Shown: piece after piece, positions 8,272-17,762 of the stretch
Position numbering within the stretch: position 1 is the first letter of the stretch
Layout of the letters: each line of letters begins with the position of its first letter
Assembly: GCF_023618015.1 (NCBI RefSeq)
Contig: NZ_JAJKBJ010000006.1
Coordinates: forward strand, 107,941 to 171,940
Length of the DNA stretch: 64,000 nucleotides
From: Legionella maioricensis
GTDB taxonomy: Bacteria > Pseudomonadota > Gammaproteobacteria > Legionellales > Legionellaceae
Direction of reading: 5' to 3'
Made by a program: the position numbers and the translations under genes
The notes under the pieces: generated by a model
Seen by the model: only the letters and a program-made list of their open reading frames with translations
Databases searched by the model: none
Told to the model about the DNA's origin: nothing

Positions 8272-9708
8272 ATGTTAATTAAAAATATTTATGTTTATAG
8301 CGATGCTGGGATTAAACAGCTAAGACATGTGCTGGTGACAGAAGATGGCCTAAAGACAGTATTTCATATTGACGATGATTTATCCCATCTTAAAGAGCCG
8401 AAGATTATTGATTGTAAAGGGAGTTATTTCTTAATGCCGGGAATGTTAGATTCTCACGTTCATGGCCAAGGAGGTATTGATTTTGCTGATATTGGGGATG
8501 AGCTTAGTGACGAGGGGCTAGAAATCATTGTCGGCGCCCTGGGAAAAACCGGGCTTTCTTATGCTTTAGCAACCTTTGTATCGATGCCGTTACCTGCCTT
8601 AAAAAAGGCACTGATAAAACTTAATGATTTTGTCCAAAAACAAGAGCAAAAACCTACTGCCGGTGCGACTCAGATAGTGGGTGTCCATTTAGAGGGGCCA
8701 TTTATCTCAAAGAGTTGTAAAGGCGCGCATGCGATAAGTGCATTGCAAGATAGCATTAGTATGGCGCAATTTCGGGAGATCATTAAGGCTGCGCCTAATA
8801 TAAAACACTGGAAAATAACTATTGCTCCAGATTTACCCGGTGCAGAAGAGTTTATTAAACAGACCAAGGATCTTGAAAAGGAAGGTATTTTTGTAAAAGT
8901 GTTTATTGGTCACTGCAATCCCGAAGATAAAGAGGTCATTGGGCGAGCCATTGCAGCAGGTGCTTGTGGATTTACTCATGTAGGTAATGCTTGCCTGGAG
9001 TCGTGTAGCAGAGAAACACGAATGCTTACCTTAAAAGACGCCAAAAGTCATGTTGTCCAATGGATCCTCGAAAATCCGGAGAGTTGCCCACCCGGTATTG
9101 AACTGATTGTTGATGGCGTACACCTATCTACGTCTTTTATTTCTCTCATAGGGAATTCACTTAAAAACAAAATTATTCTGGTCACTGATGCCTTAGGACC
9201 TACAGGTGCCTTAAGACCTACAGGTTGCAAAGATGATGTGCATAAACTGGGCTCTCTCGATATTCGTAAGGAGCAGAGTAGTTTCTATCTGGCAGATAAA
9301 GACGGTAATTTTCTGATGAAAGAGGGAATTCTCCCTTCCGGGGAAAAAGGACTTGTCAAAACGCTTGCAGGCAGTGCAGCCTCCCTCTCTCTTTGTGCAC
9401 AAAAGTATTTTAAATCGTTACAGGATGAAACAATAGAAAGCCGCATGGATTCAATGTACGCGGCGCTCGTTACTAATCCCAGGAATGCCTCGCTATCTAC
9501 GACGGCAATAACCCATTTGCCCGATGACAGAAACTTTTCCATTTTTAACGATAAGGGGCAACTCATTTTGAGTTCATGCAATGGTAAAGTAAGCGAGCAT
9601 CAGCAATTACAATGGCCAATACAAGGTATGCTGCATTACGGGTTATTATCACATCCCCAAAAGAGTGAAAACAATAACGAAATAGAAAAAGAGTATGTGT
9701 ACCAGTAG
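8272..9708 (+). CDS. nagA: N-acetylglucosamine-6-phosphate deacetylase
   Basis: The protein has 478 residues, longer than the usual 380-400. NagA removes acetate from GlcNAc-6-phosphate to feed NagB. The metal-dependent amidohydrolase marks are HVHGQGGIDF, HLEGPFIS, the VFIGHCNPE and FTHVGNAC histidines, and LVTDALGPTG with the catalytic Asp. The last 60 residues have no obvious catalytic element. The upstream 288 bp shared with nagB should hold both promoters; no operator palindrome was recognised with confidence. Confidence 0.92.
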   Translation: MLIKNIYVYSDAGIKQLRHVLVTEDGLKTVFHIDDDLSHLKEPKIIDCKGSYFLMPGMLDSHVHGQGGIDFADIGDELSDEGLEIIVGALGKTGLSYALATFVSMPLPALKKALIKLNDFVQKQEQKPTAGATQIVGVHLEGPFISKSCKGAHAISALQDSISMAQFREIIKAAPNIKHWKITIAPDLPGAEEFIKQTKDLEKEGIFVKVFIGHCNPEDKEVIGRAIAAGACGFTHVGNACLESCSRETRMLTLKDAKSHVVQWILENPESCPPGIELIVDGVHLSTSFISLIGNSLKNKIILVTDALGPTGALRPTGCKDDVHKLGSLDIRKEQSSFYLADKDGNFLMKEGILPSGEKGLVKTLAGSAASLSLCAQKYFKSLQDETIESRMDSMYAALVTNPRNASLSTTAITHLPDDRNFSIFNDKGQLILSSCNGKVSEHQQLQWPIQGMLHYGLLSHPQKSENNNEIEKEYVYQ

Positions 9709-9825
9709 GCTTAAGGTGTATTTTTTTGGCTTGTCTTCGGCTTATGTGATGTTGGCTCAGTTAAGTCGACTATGACTATAATGTATTTAAGCATACTGGA
9801 AATATTTCATGATAAGGAGCAGTCA

Positions 9826-11625
9826 ATGGCTATACCGCTACATGTTCAGTTAGGGGGGCTGCAATATGCTGGCTGGAAGCCTAAAGCATTTGCCCGGCAA
9901 GGATTGGGTTCTCGCCTTTTATCCGATGTGATGATTCCGCTGCCTGATGGTCTTCATTTATCTGCCGATGTTTATTTGCCCAAAGAGCCTGGACGTTACC
10001 CGGCTATTGTGCAGTTTTCAGCTTATAATCGTGACTTGCATACTATTGGAATACCAACGGGATCCAATGAAATAGGCTCACCGCCTCTTTCTAATGACCG
10101 AGGCTATGCCCAAGTGGTGGTTACCGCGCGAGGAGTTGGTCGTTCAGAGGGTATTTTACAGCCCTGGATGAGTGACGAACAAGTAGCGGCTCATGTTTGT
10201 TGTATTGAATGGGCTGCGCAACAGTCTTGGTGTTCCGGTGATGTCTGCTTATTTGGTACGTCGTACTATGGGATGAATCAAGCCTTAGTCGCTACAAAAA
10301 AGCCGCAAGGCTTACGCGCTTTTTTTGCAAATGAGATCTGCACCGATTTTTATCGCCAGGTTTTTTATTATGGTGGGTTACCCAATCTCGATTTTTTTAA
10401 CTTATGGTTGGGGGCTAATTTTACTGATGCAGCACTTCATCGTTACATAAAGCCCAACATGCGGGCTGTGCTTAGTTATATTTTTAATCGTCCTTATTTA
10501 TATCGATTGTTGAAACCTCATCTATCCAAGATTATTGATAAGCAGAAAGAACATAGAATCAATACTCAAGCTTTGCTTTATTATAAGAAATTTTTAACCG
10601 AGTCAACTTATGGGGAGCTTAGCCCCATCGGTCGGGGCCCTTATCTCGACTTGGCAAATATCAATGTTCCCTTTGTTGTGGTGCAAAATCAAGCGTACGT
10701 CTCTTTGCATCAGTTTGGGGCTTATGATTTATATTCACGCGCGGGGAATAAGGAATTGCCTCGATGGTTAATTGTAGGCCCTGCCGAATATAAACTTCCT
10801 GTTTATTCCTGGCAGCAAGAGGCTTTGGCTTTTTTCGATTACATAGTGTACGGCCTGAATAACGGCTATGAGGAGCAATCTCCAGTGCGCTATTGGGTAT
10901 CTGGGGCAAACAAATTTATATCTTCATCTTCTTTTCCTCCTCCAAACGCGAAATGGGTGCGTTATTATCTTGGCCCGGCAACTAAAGATAATCCTCAGAA
11001 CTATTCCTTACTCGAAGAGCCCGCTTCGAATAATGAGGTACTTACTTTTTATAGTATACCTCCAGGAATTCAAACACTTCCGGAGCTGGAGGCAATTACT
11101 CCACAGAATTTGATCTTTCATTTTCCAATGAAACACTCAATTACTGTTGCTGGAGCTATTCGTATCTCGATTAATTTTCGTTGCAACGAGATTGACTCCT
11201 ATTTAATTGCTCGCTTAGGTTGGGTCGATGCAGATAAAAAATACCATCATATTGGCATGGGACACTTACGCCCAGCAGTACATCAAATTGATGAGTCACT
11301 CTCTTCTGAATTCGAATGGGTGATGGCTGTGGATCAACCGACTCCTTTGATACCCAATCAACAGGTGAGATTGCAGTGGAGTTTGACTCCAGCTGGAGCC
11401 GCCATTCCTGAGAATGCTACTTTGGAGTTAGAAATAGCGAGCCGTAGTGATCAATTCTCCTCTTCTTTCTCGGAGGATTTAATTATTACTAAAAGTCCTG
11501 CACCGCCTTACTTTTGTCGTAATGAAATTATCTGTGGAGAGGAAAGTTATATTGAGTTTCATGGCTTACCCGCGACAGATTCTGCTAAAAATGAAGTCAC
11601 TGAATCAGATAACGGCTCATATTGA
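9826..11625 (+). CDS. CocE/NonD family alpha/beta hydrolase (X-Pro dipeptidyl-peptidase S15 type)
   Basis: The ATG at 9826 is chosen because AAGGAG lies 6 bp upstream; an in-frame ATG at 9772 lacks a ribosome site. The product (599 residues) has an N-terminal alpha/beta-hydrolase domain: IPLPDGLHLSADVY, then ARGVGRSEG, and the nucleophile elbow FGTSYYGM. A C-terminal jelly-roll-like region (PVRYWVSGANKF onward) follows, as in cocaine esterase CocE. Members hydrolyse esters or acyl-peptide bonds. No signal peptide is seen. It follows nagA by 117 bp on the same strand; any functional link is unproven. Confidence 0.88.
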   Translation: MAIPLHVQLGGLQYAGWKPKAFARQGLGSRLLSDVMIPLPDGLHLSADVYLPKEPGRYPAIVQFSAYNRDLHTIGIPTGSNEIGSPPLSNDRGYAQVVVTARGVGRSEGILQPWMSDEQVAAHVCCIEWAAQQSWCSGDVCLFGTSYYGMNQALVATKKPQGLRAFFANEICTDFYRQVFYYGGLPNLDFFNLWLGANFTDAALHRYIKPNMRAVLSYIFNRPYLYRLLKPHLSKIIDKQKEHRINTQALLYYKKFLTESTYGELSPIGRGPYLDLANINVPFVVVQNQAYVSLHQFGAYDLYSRAGNKELPRWLIVGPAEYKLPVYSWQQEALAFFDYIVYGLNNGYEEQSPVRYWVSGANKFISSSSFPPPNAKWVRYYLGPATKDNPQNYSLLEEPASNNEVLTFYSIPPGIQTLPELEAITPQNLIFHFPMKHSITVAGAIRISINFRCNEIDSYLIARLGWVDADKKYHHIGMGHLRPAVHQIDESLSSEFEWVMAVDQPTPLIPNQQVRLQWSLTPAGAAIPENATLELEIASRSDQFSSSFSEDLIITKSPAPPYFCRNEIICGEESYIEFHGLPATDSAKNEVTESDNGSY

Positions 11626-11727
11626 CTCTATTGCTTACCTTAAACACTTTTCCAGATGAGCATGTGGAGACGTAATATTCCGGAAATCAATAAAAACTCC
11701 TGCGGAGCCACTCATTTCATTTTTATT

Positions 11728-12000
11728 TCAAGAGGAAGAGACTTCCTGGACTGATGAAATATCAGGATCTTTCCAAAGATTGCGATAATCTGTTCTAATC
11801 TGAATTTCCTCGGGGGGCATGTTGGCTGTTTTCTGGGGGGAACGCACGGTATTATGATGTTTTGTTGCATATTCCCTTGCTTCCTTTTTATTTTTGGCTT
11901 CTACAAGCAACCCCTCCTGAAGAAGAGGAGACAGGTCATCTAATTCGATTAAAATTTCTCTAGCCTCATTACTATGAATATTTAATAAATAAAGGGGCAT
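11728..12000 (-). CDS. Small hypothetical protein
   Basis: The 90-residue product begins MPLYLLNIHSNEAREIL and is charged and soluble. It is Glu/Asn rich with no membrane segment and no recognised family. A purine-rich AAGGAGA precedes the ATG, supporting translation. It is convergent with the CocE-type hydrolase and divergent from the small exported protein at 12264. Confidence 0.55.
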   Translation of the reverse strand: MPLYLLNIHSNEAREILIELDDLSPLLQEGLLVEAKNKKEAREYATKHHNTVRSPQKTANMPPEEIQIRTDYRNLWKDPDISSVQEVSSS

Positions 12001-12182
12001 ATTTATCTCCTTAAAGCTGCAATTTACGCTTAGAACACTAAATTACATCTATAAATATAGTCTATTTTTTGAGTTGTTTATTAAATTAAGAAAAGCATTT
12101 AGTGAGGGATTCTCATCGTGTCCTATCGGCCGTTTGGGGTGAAGTCAGTAACCAGTAAGACTATTCAAAACTGTAAATACAC

Positions 12183-12210
12183 TTGCATTTTTATGAGAAC
12201 GACCTATAAT
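12183..12210 (+). promoter_or_regulatory. Candidate sigma-70 promoter
   Basis: TTGCAT and a perfect TATAAT are separated by 16 bp. The -10 box ends 53 bp before the ATG of the small exported protein, which is the only gene it could drive. Confidence 0.55.
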
Positions 12211-12263
12211 CATATTGATTAAATTTTAATCAATCGGAGATACTAAAGAATAAGGAGATATGC

Positions 12264-12473
12264 ATGAAGATTAAATCATCAGTAGCAGGATTAATAATCG
12301 CTACTTCCATGGTTGTAGCCGTTGGGCCCATTCAGGCCTCCTGCGTGAAGTACCAACCGGGATGGCACATGGTTTCAAAACATTGCCCCATTAAACCTGC
12401 CGAAAACTGGCAAGAATATAATAGCGGAGTCTATACTCAACCAACAGGAAAGGCTCTACCTTTCATGGGATAA
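12264..12473 (+). CDS. Small exported protein
   Basis: The 69-residue product starts with a clear signal peptide: Lys-rich N-end, hydrophobic VAGLIIATSMVVAV and cleavage near IQAS-C. The predicted mature part is about 44 residues with two Cys that could form a disulfide. AAGGAG lies 6 bp before the ATG and a good sigma-70 promoter lies upstream, so it is probably well expressed. No family is recognised. Confidence 0.65.
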   Translation: MKIKSSVAGLIIATSMVVAVGPIQASCVKYQPGWHMVSKHCPIKPAENWQEYNSGVYTQPTGKALPFMG

Positions 12474-12488
12474 TAGATTCATTTCTTA

Positions 12489-12523
12489 ATCAATGAGATC
12501 TTACCTGGTTTGATCTCATTGAT
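12489..12523 (+). terminator. Hairpin after small exported protein
   Basis: A 12-bp perfect stem, ATCAATGAGATC / GATCTCATTGAT, encloses an 11-nt loop and begins 16 bp after the stop codon. There is no U-tract, so termination is only inferred; it may equally stabilise the mRNA 3' end. Confidence 0.45.
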
Positions 12524-12644
12524 CATCATTGATGATAACTCTATAAAAAAACAAAACCCTAACACGAGAGTACAAGGTCTGATAAATCATATACATGAGG
12601 AACATTCAATTTTTTTCTCACTTTTTAATAGTCCTTAGTGGTAG

Positions 12645-12663
12645 GCTGGGCTAAAAGCCCAGC
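12645..12663. terminator. Short GC-rich hairpin downstream of the alpha/beta hydrolase
   Basis: GCTGGGCT-AAA-AGCCCAGC is an 8-bp perfect stem. It lies 50 bp beyond the stop of the minus-strand hydrolase gene in the 240-bp gap. No good U-tract follows. Confidence 0.4.
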
Positions 12664-12712
12664 AATTAATACGAAATATTATGATAATGAATGTTATATA
12701 AGTCAGTTCAGT

Positions 12713-14353
12713 TTAGTACACTAATTGGCTTTGATAGTTACTTTCTTCAACCATTTGAGTTTCCGCAGGATGGCAGGTGGGTTGATGAGGCCATACGCGA
12801 CGGAAAAAGCCTATTGCATATTCCCGCCCATCTGGCACGACGCTTCTTCCTGGATACGTTGGTACCAAAAGTTGAGCTTGGGAAGTGTGACCATTTGCAC
12901 GAGCAGCCCCCTCATGCAAGAGCGATGAAACATGAAACTTATGATTTGCAGGGGTGTCGCATAGCCACTCAATGTCATCGTCTGAAATTTCTTCACCATT
13001 ATTTAATTTTTCTAAGATCAATTTGCGCTGTTCTTTTACTAGAGAATAGATAGAGGCATGATTATGGGGAACCATTAAGTCATCCGCAAAGCGTTTGCCC
13101 TCTGCATCTTTCTTTGAGCGTACGACAAGGAAATCCCGGTCTTTTGGAGGAATTGCCAAAAATTGCTTCTCAACGTTTAACGTCCAACCGGTGCTCAGCA
13201 AAAGAGGATGGAACACCAATTTAAAAATGCCATATCCTATCCATTTTAACCAAGTCTTAGGATGCAAGTTAGAATCATCTGCAGTAGGCAGAATATGTCC
13301 TTCGATAAGACTGGTCAAGGAGCGAAAAGATCGCGCATTATATAACTTAACAGGAAGACCTTGTTGATGAAGGGTTCCTGCAGTGTAGGTGGCTACATTA
13401 GCGCCTAAACATTCTCCCATTAAGGCAATATTTTCAGGTTTTGCACCCATCTTAAGTAAACGTTGTACTTGAGCATAAGTATCTTCATGGAGACTGTTTT
13501 CATTATAAATGATGCCCTTGCTTAATAATCCTGTTCCCCGATAATTAAATGCAATAATTGAAACATCAAGTTCTTTTGCCAGACAACGATATTGTTTGAG
13601 CCAATCAATATAGTTATTGCTGCGCGGCATGCATGAAATAATAAAACGACGTTCTGCCATGCTTTTCTCTAAGGCACTCTTCGCATGAACCTCAACAGAA
13701 TCAAGTAAGGCATTATCCTCAGTTTGCAGGGTATAAAAATCTATATATTTTTTGTTTTGACGAAAATCATATCCAAAGCGCTCAGTCAATTTTGCATAAA
13801 AAATTTCGCGTTGTTGTGGCTTAAGATTTTCTAAGCCGCGGAAAAGAATTTGGGAGGCTTGGAGGGGGGCGTCTTGTTTATCGCCAATAATTTGGTTTTC
13901 TACATCATCTACAATACGGTCAATATAATGTTCCACATTGCTTGTAATTTTGGGGAATAGACTAATTAGCTGGGAGAAAAGCGAAACGACTCCTCCCCAT
14001 ATTGTTTTGCTCTCAAAAAACTTATGCCAATTCAAAAAGGTTCTAAGCAAAATATTCTTTTTTGATGAAACATTAATGACGACCATCTCATCTTGGCTAG
14101 CAAATAAAGGATCGGGATGTCGATGGTTCTGAAGCAGAAGCGTCTCCTGCCTTTCTTCTTTGCGCAGCAGGGGATTAATGATTACATGAGTAAATAAACG
14201 TCCCATAGTCCATTGATAAATGTTGACAGGGGTTTTTATTACATTGAGGCAAAAACGAGCAAGTCGTTGCCCCCACGTTAACTTGGCGATTAGACGAAAA
14301 TAATTACCCTGGCCATTCTCAGAACGAGTTAGGATGGTATCTTGATGAGGCAT
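12713..14353 (-). CDS. Alpha/beta hydrolase with Cys nucleophile elbow, effector-like
   Basis: The 546-residue protein has an unrecognised N-terminal region (residues 1-230) that includes hydrophobic stretches. An alpha/beta-hydrolase core follows: IIAFNYRGTGLLSKG, then the elbow MGECLGANVA with Cys315 where Ser is usual, and a later VPHNHASIY that could supply the His. Size and layout recall the SidB/SdbA group of Legionella effectors, which are putative lipases; this is inference. A Cys nucleophile is known from dienelactone hydrolase. AAGGGGA precedes the ATG. No signal peptide. It stands alone between divergent or convergent neighbours. Confidence 0.65.
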   Translation of the reverse strand: MPHQDTILTRSENGQGNYFRLIAKLTWGQRLARFCLNVIKTPVNIYQWTMGRLFTHVIINPLLRKEERQETLLLQNHRHPDPLFASQDEMVVINVSSKKNILLRTFLNWHKFFESKTIWGGVVSLFSQLISLFPKITSNVEHYIDRIVDDVENQIIGDKQDAPLQASQILFRGLENLKPQQREIFYAKLTERFGYDFRQNKKYIDFYTLQTEDNALLDSVEVHAKSALEKSMAERRFIISCMPRSNNYIDWLKQYRCLAKELDVSIIAFNYRGTGLLSKGIIYNENSLHEDTYAQVQRLLKMGAKPENIALMGECLGANVATYTAGTLHQQGLPVKLYNARSFRSLTSLIEGHILPTADDSNLHPKTWLKWIGYGIFKLVFHPLLLSTGWTLNVEKQFLAIPPKDRDFLVVRSKKDAEGKRFADDLMVPHNHASIYSLVKEQRKLILEKLNNGEEISDDDIEWLCDTPANHKFHVSSLLHEGAARANGHTSQAQLLVPTYPGRSVVPDGREYAIGFFRRVWPHQPTCHPAETQMVEESNYQSQLVY

Positions 14354-14638
14354 TCTGGAGTCCCCTTCATTAAAATCCCATTAATTATACTATTGGAATA
14401 TTATGCGAACATTAAGGATGAGTAGATCAGCTAATTAATAAAGTCTTATCTGCGTAAAATTTATTAAAGCTATTGGGTTAGCCATTCATTTGATGCTGTG
14501 AAAGGGGGGATGATAGGGGATAAACGAAGCGTAGTGTTTTTCTCTCTTAACATGTTTTGGATTGCTTCTTCAAAATAAAATATTTGTTTTAATGTGCTAA
14601 ATTTAACATAATAGCCCCTTTTTCAATCGAATGGTCCT

Positions 14639-15571
14639 ATGTCATCAAAATTGCTTACAATTAGTTTGTTAGAAGATCTAGTGCATGCTGCCGAGTTAAA
14701 TAAAGAGGGTAAGACTGCAGATTATATTCCTGAACTGGCGAATGTTAATCAGGAGTTAACCGCAATTGCTGTGCAACCATTGGGGGAGAATCCTCTTTCT
14801 TATAGCAATAACCTGCTCCAGCCAGTAACTTTGCAAAGTACTGCCAAGATGATCCCTTTGATTGGGTTACTTGAAGAATTAGGTGCCGAGCAATTGTTTG
14901 AATGGGTTAAAGTTGAACCTTCAGGTGATGATTTCGCCTCGATCACCCGTTTGGAGCAATTTGGCCCCAAGCCGTCAAATCCCATGCTCAATGCTGGCGC
15001 CATCACCTTATGCTCGCGTATTCCAGGCACCGGTGAACAACAATTCGGATGGTTGGAACATTGGGTGCAAAAATTATTTAATCAACGACTGAGCATTAAT
15101 CCCCTGGTTTTTGCTTCTGAAAAAAGAACCGGAAATCGCAATCGCTCACTCGCGTATTTATTGAAAAGTAGAAATAATCTTGGAACAGACGTCCATGAGA
15201 CACTGGATTTGTATTTTGCACTGTGCTCCTATGAAGCAAATTTAGATCAGATGCTTTTTTTGCCTACCCTTTTAGCCAATGGGGGACGAGATCCAGACAG
15301 CGGCGCACAAATCCTCTCCGCTGAAACCTGTAAAATTACTTTAGCAATTATGGCAACTTGTGGATTATATGATGAAACGGGTACCCATATGGTTAGAACG
15401 GGGATGCCGGCAAAAAGTGGTGTGTCTGGTTACACCATTGCTGTGGTTCCAGGTAAAGCTGGTATTGTGGTATTAAGTCCACGAGTTAATGCTAAAGGAA
15501 ACAGCATCAGAGGTGAAATCATGCTGGAAGGTTTGTCCAAAGCCATGAGCTGGCATTTTGCATTACCTTAA
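14639..15571 (+). CDS. glsA: Glutaminase
   Basis: The 310-residue protein is of the serine-dependent beta-lactamase-like glutaminase family and hydrolyses glutamine to glutamate and ammonia. Visible marks are the S-x-x-K catalytic pair Ser67-Thr-Ala-Lys70, FGPKPSNPMLNAGAI (substrate site), NRNRSLAYLLKS, and a C-terminal GMPAKSGVSGYTIAVVPGKAGI. Length fits the family. The sequence is more divergent than E. coli YbaS/GlsA around the SxxK, but all core motifs are kept. It has its own 285-bp upstream region, where no regulator site was recognised. Confidence 0.92.
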   Translation: MSSKLLTISLLEDLVHAAELNKEGKTADYIPELANVNQELTAIAVQPLGENPLSYSNNLLQPVTLQSTAKMIPLIGLLEELGAEQLFEWVKVEPSGDDFASITRLEQFGPKPSNPMLNAGAITLCSRIPGTGEQQFGWLEHWVQKLFNQRLSINPLVFASEKRTGNRNRSLAYLLKSRNNLGTDVHETLDLYFALCSYEANLDQMLFLPTLLANGGRDPDSGAQILSAETCKITLAIMATCGLYDETGTHMVRTGMPAKSGVSGYTIAVVPGKAGIVVLSPRVNAKGNSIRGEIMLEGLSKAMSWHFALP

Positions 15572-15715
15572 TTTTTCAATCTGCTGTTAAACAATGAGCC
15601 AACCTCAATCCATAACAATTTATGTTTGCCGTTTGTGCAACAAACAGGGTTTGAGTATAGACTATAAAAAAGGGATTATTAATAATTAGGAATTTTTAAA
15701 AAGGAGTGGAACATA

Positions 15716-16444
15716 ATGCGTGTTAAAATTTTCTTATTAGCCTTGTGTTTCTTCTTCTCTTCGTTGGGGAATTCCACGATTAATATTGGTACTCTTATAT
15801 TTAAGCCCCCTTTTATTTCTTCCCCTGGTAATGGATTTGATATTGATTTGGCCCATTTACTTTGCCAGCGTTTGCAAGAGCGGTGCGACTTTAAGCCAAT
15901 GGGTATAAATGAACTATACAAGAAATTACAAGAGGGAAAAATTGATCTCGCAATAGGAGGAATTCCTATCTCTTATTCCCTTAAAATTAATTTTATTTTC
16001 AGTTTGCCTTATATGTTAAGTAAAGGGCAGTTTTTAGTTCAGAAAAAAAATCGAATTGATTCAATTAGGGAATTACGTGGTCAGACAATAGGTCTTTTAC
16101 AAAATCCGCTTAATGGTGGTGTGTCCTATAAGTTTTTACTGGAGCGTTACCCAGGACAATTTAAAATCAAGTTATATAATGATGTCGAGGATATACTCGC
16201 TGATTTAAGCAGTAAAAAAATAACGGCGGCATTTCTTAATCGCTCATCAGTAAATTATTGGGTTGAACATGGGGGTGGGCAATTTAAATCATTGGGACCC
16301 GTATTTACAATTGGCGACGGGATCGTAATCCTGGCCTTACCCAAGAGTAAAAAATTAATTGAGCGTATCAATACGTTAATAGACGACATAGAAAAAGATA
16401 ATACCTACATAAAATTATATAATATTTATTTTGCCAATGAATGA
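15716..16444 (+). CDS. Periplasmic amino-acid-type substrate-binding protein
   Basis: The 242-residue protein has a signal peptide (MRVKIFLLALCFFFSSLG) and a type-2 periplasmic-binding fold. The family signature NGFDIDLAHLLCQRL is followed by GKIDLAIGGIPIS and the second lobe LRGQTIGLLQNP. Members deliver amino acids to ABC importers or act as sensors. No permease or ATPase lies next to it, so it is an orphan. AAGGAG precedes the ATG. Confidence 0.87.
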   Translation: MRVKIFLLALCFFFSSLGNSTINIGTLIFKPPFISSPGNGFDIDLAHLLCQRLQERCDFKPMGINELYKKLQEGKIDLAIGGIPISYSLKINFIFSLPYMLSKGQFLVQKKNRIDSIRELRGQTIGLLQNPLNGGVSYKFLLERYPGQFKIKLYNDVEDILADLSSKKITAAFLNRSSVNYWVEHGGGQFKSLGPVFTIGDGIVILALPKSKKLIERINTLIDDIEKDNTYIKLYNIYFANE

Positions 16445-16460
16445 TGGGGTAGGCAACAAA

Positions 16461-17489
16461 TCACGGGGTTAATGTTAACGTTGATGTTTCTGATTTTATC
16501 ACCTCATTTAAAAAAGCTAACTCTTTACCTATGGGGTTAATATGTTGAAATCTTGCTAAAATCGCAGTGCGCTTTATATCGGAGGCAAGTAAAAAAGCTT
16601 CTGTGACATATTTCTCGTAATTTTCCTCTTTGAGATATTCCGCAATCACAAAACAAGAAATTGTCGCTTCTTGTGGAAACATGAGTATCGACAGCTCCAG
16701 AAAACGATTTAAGAACAATTCATCTTGTGCTTTTACAACCATATCAAGGACAACATGGATGCCATATTGTTTCTGGGATTGAGGATTCGCACCCTGTTCA
16801 TTCAAATAGACTAAAAATAAGGGAAAATAAGCCCTAACAAGTAAATCAAAACAATTCAATGCCTTTGAATCCATAATTATAGGCAATAAATAGATGAAAT
16901 TAATCTCTTCAGCGGTAATGTAAGTTGAATAGACATCAGACAACTGCGAAATAGTTTGATGAAATTGTTCTGGACTGAAATCATCAAGGTAAAAATACAT
17001 AATTAACCGGTTTAAACGATCAGAAATCATATCTAAAAGTATTTCAGCCTGATCATTCATTATTACCCGTTTGATTTTCTTAACGCCGAACCTCTTAAAA
17101 CTAATGGGAAAGACTGGCTCTCCTAGCTGATAATAAACATCATCTGGAGTAGAAAAAAATGATGTTAACGATGAATTGGAGTCTGCATAATTAAATTTTT
17201 CATTAAAAAATGATGGGGTAATCTTTGCTTGACCTCGACGTTTGTCTTTAAACAGTTGGCTATAATTGGTTATGTGTTTTAGTTGACTCGCTGAGTACAT
17301 GGATTCTGCTTGAATCCTCCAAAAATCTTCATTGAGGTATAATCTATCAATTATTTTTTCATAATGTGTTGATACAGTACCCAATAGTAACATATCGCTA
17401 AGTGCCAAAAAGGATGCGATATAGAGCACCAAATCCGAAATTAATGTAGATGCAATGGATTCGCTTATTTCATTTGATGTAGTCGCCAT
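16461..17489 (-). CDS. F-box-like protein, candidate translocated effector
   Basis: The 342-residue protein has an F-box-like N-terminus (residues about 17-60): LVLYIASFLALSDMLLLGTVS, ending in a FWR triad-like stretch. This matches the eukaryotic pattern L-x-x-I-L-S-F-L-x-x-x-D-L-L-x-L-x-x-V-S. F-box proteins bind Skp1 and recruit targets to SCF ubiquitin ligase; Legionella AnkB and LegU1 do this inside host cells. The rest of the protein is helical and unrecognised, and could be the target-binding part. It is cytoplasmic with no signal peptide, and sits beside two other effector-like genes. Confidence 0.65.
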   Translation of the reverse strand: MATTSNEISESIASTLISDLVLYIASFLALSDMLLLGTVSTHYEKIIDRLYLNEDFWRIQAESMYSASQLKHITNYSQLFKDKRRGQAKITPSFFNEKFNYADSNSSLTSFFSTPDDVYYQLGEPVFPISFKRFGVKKIKRVIMNDQAEILLDMISDRLNRLIMYFYLDDFSPEQFHQTISQLSDVYSTYITAEEINFIYLLPIIMDSKALNCFDLLVRAYFPLFLVYLNEQGANPQSQKQYGIHVVLDMVVKAQDELFLNRFLELSILMFPQEATISCFVIAEYLKEENYEKYVTEAFLLASDIKRTAILARFQHINPIGKELAFLNEVIKSETSTLTLTP

Positions 17490-17636
17490 GATGTTTCGCC
17501 TCTTCAGGGGGCCTCACTCCATGAGGTAATACACAGAAAAACCGCCATTATACCTAAAAATGAATGTTTTAACGCCATTGTAATTTCCGGTTTAGAACAA
17601 GAACAATACGCATGGAGCCATCCTTAAAATCAATTT

Positions 17637-17660
17637 CTTTTTCTTTTTCTTTTTCTTTTT
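17637..17660. repeat. CTTTTT hexamer microsatellite
   Basis: Four perfect tandem CTTTTT units lie in the upstream region of the LepB-like gene, ending 102 bp before its ATG. Such pyrimidine tracts can change length by slippage. Confidence 0.85.
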
Positions 17661-17762
17661 CTGCTCTGGTTATAGCTAATATCATCGTGTTGGAAAATCT
17701 TTCTCACAAGTTTAAAAAGTGATAATAATGGTTTTTAAAGGGAATTCTTATTAGAGCCAGGA

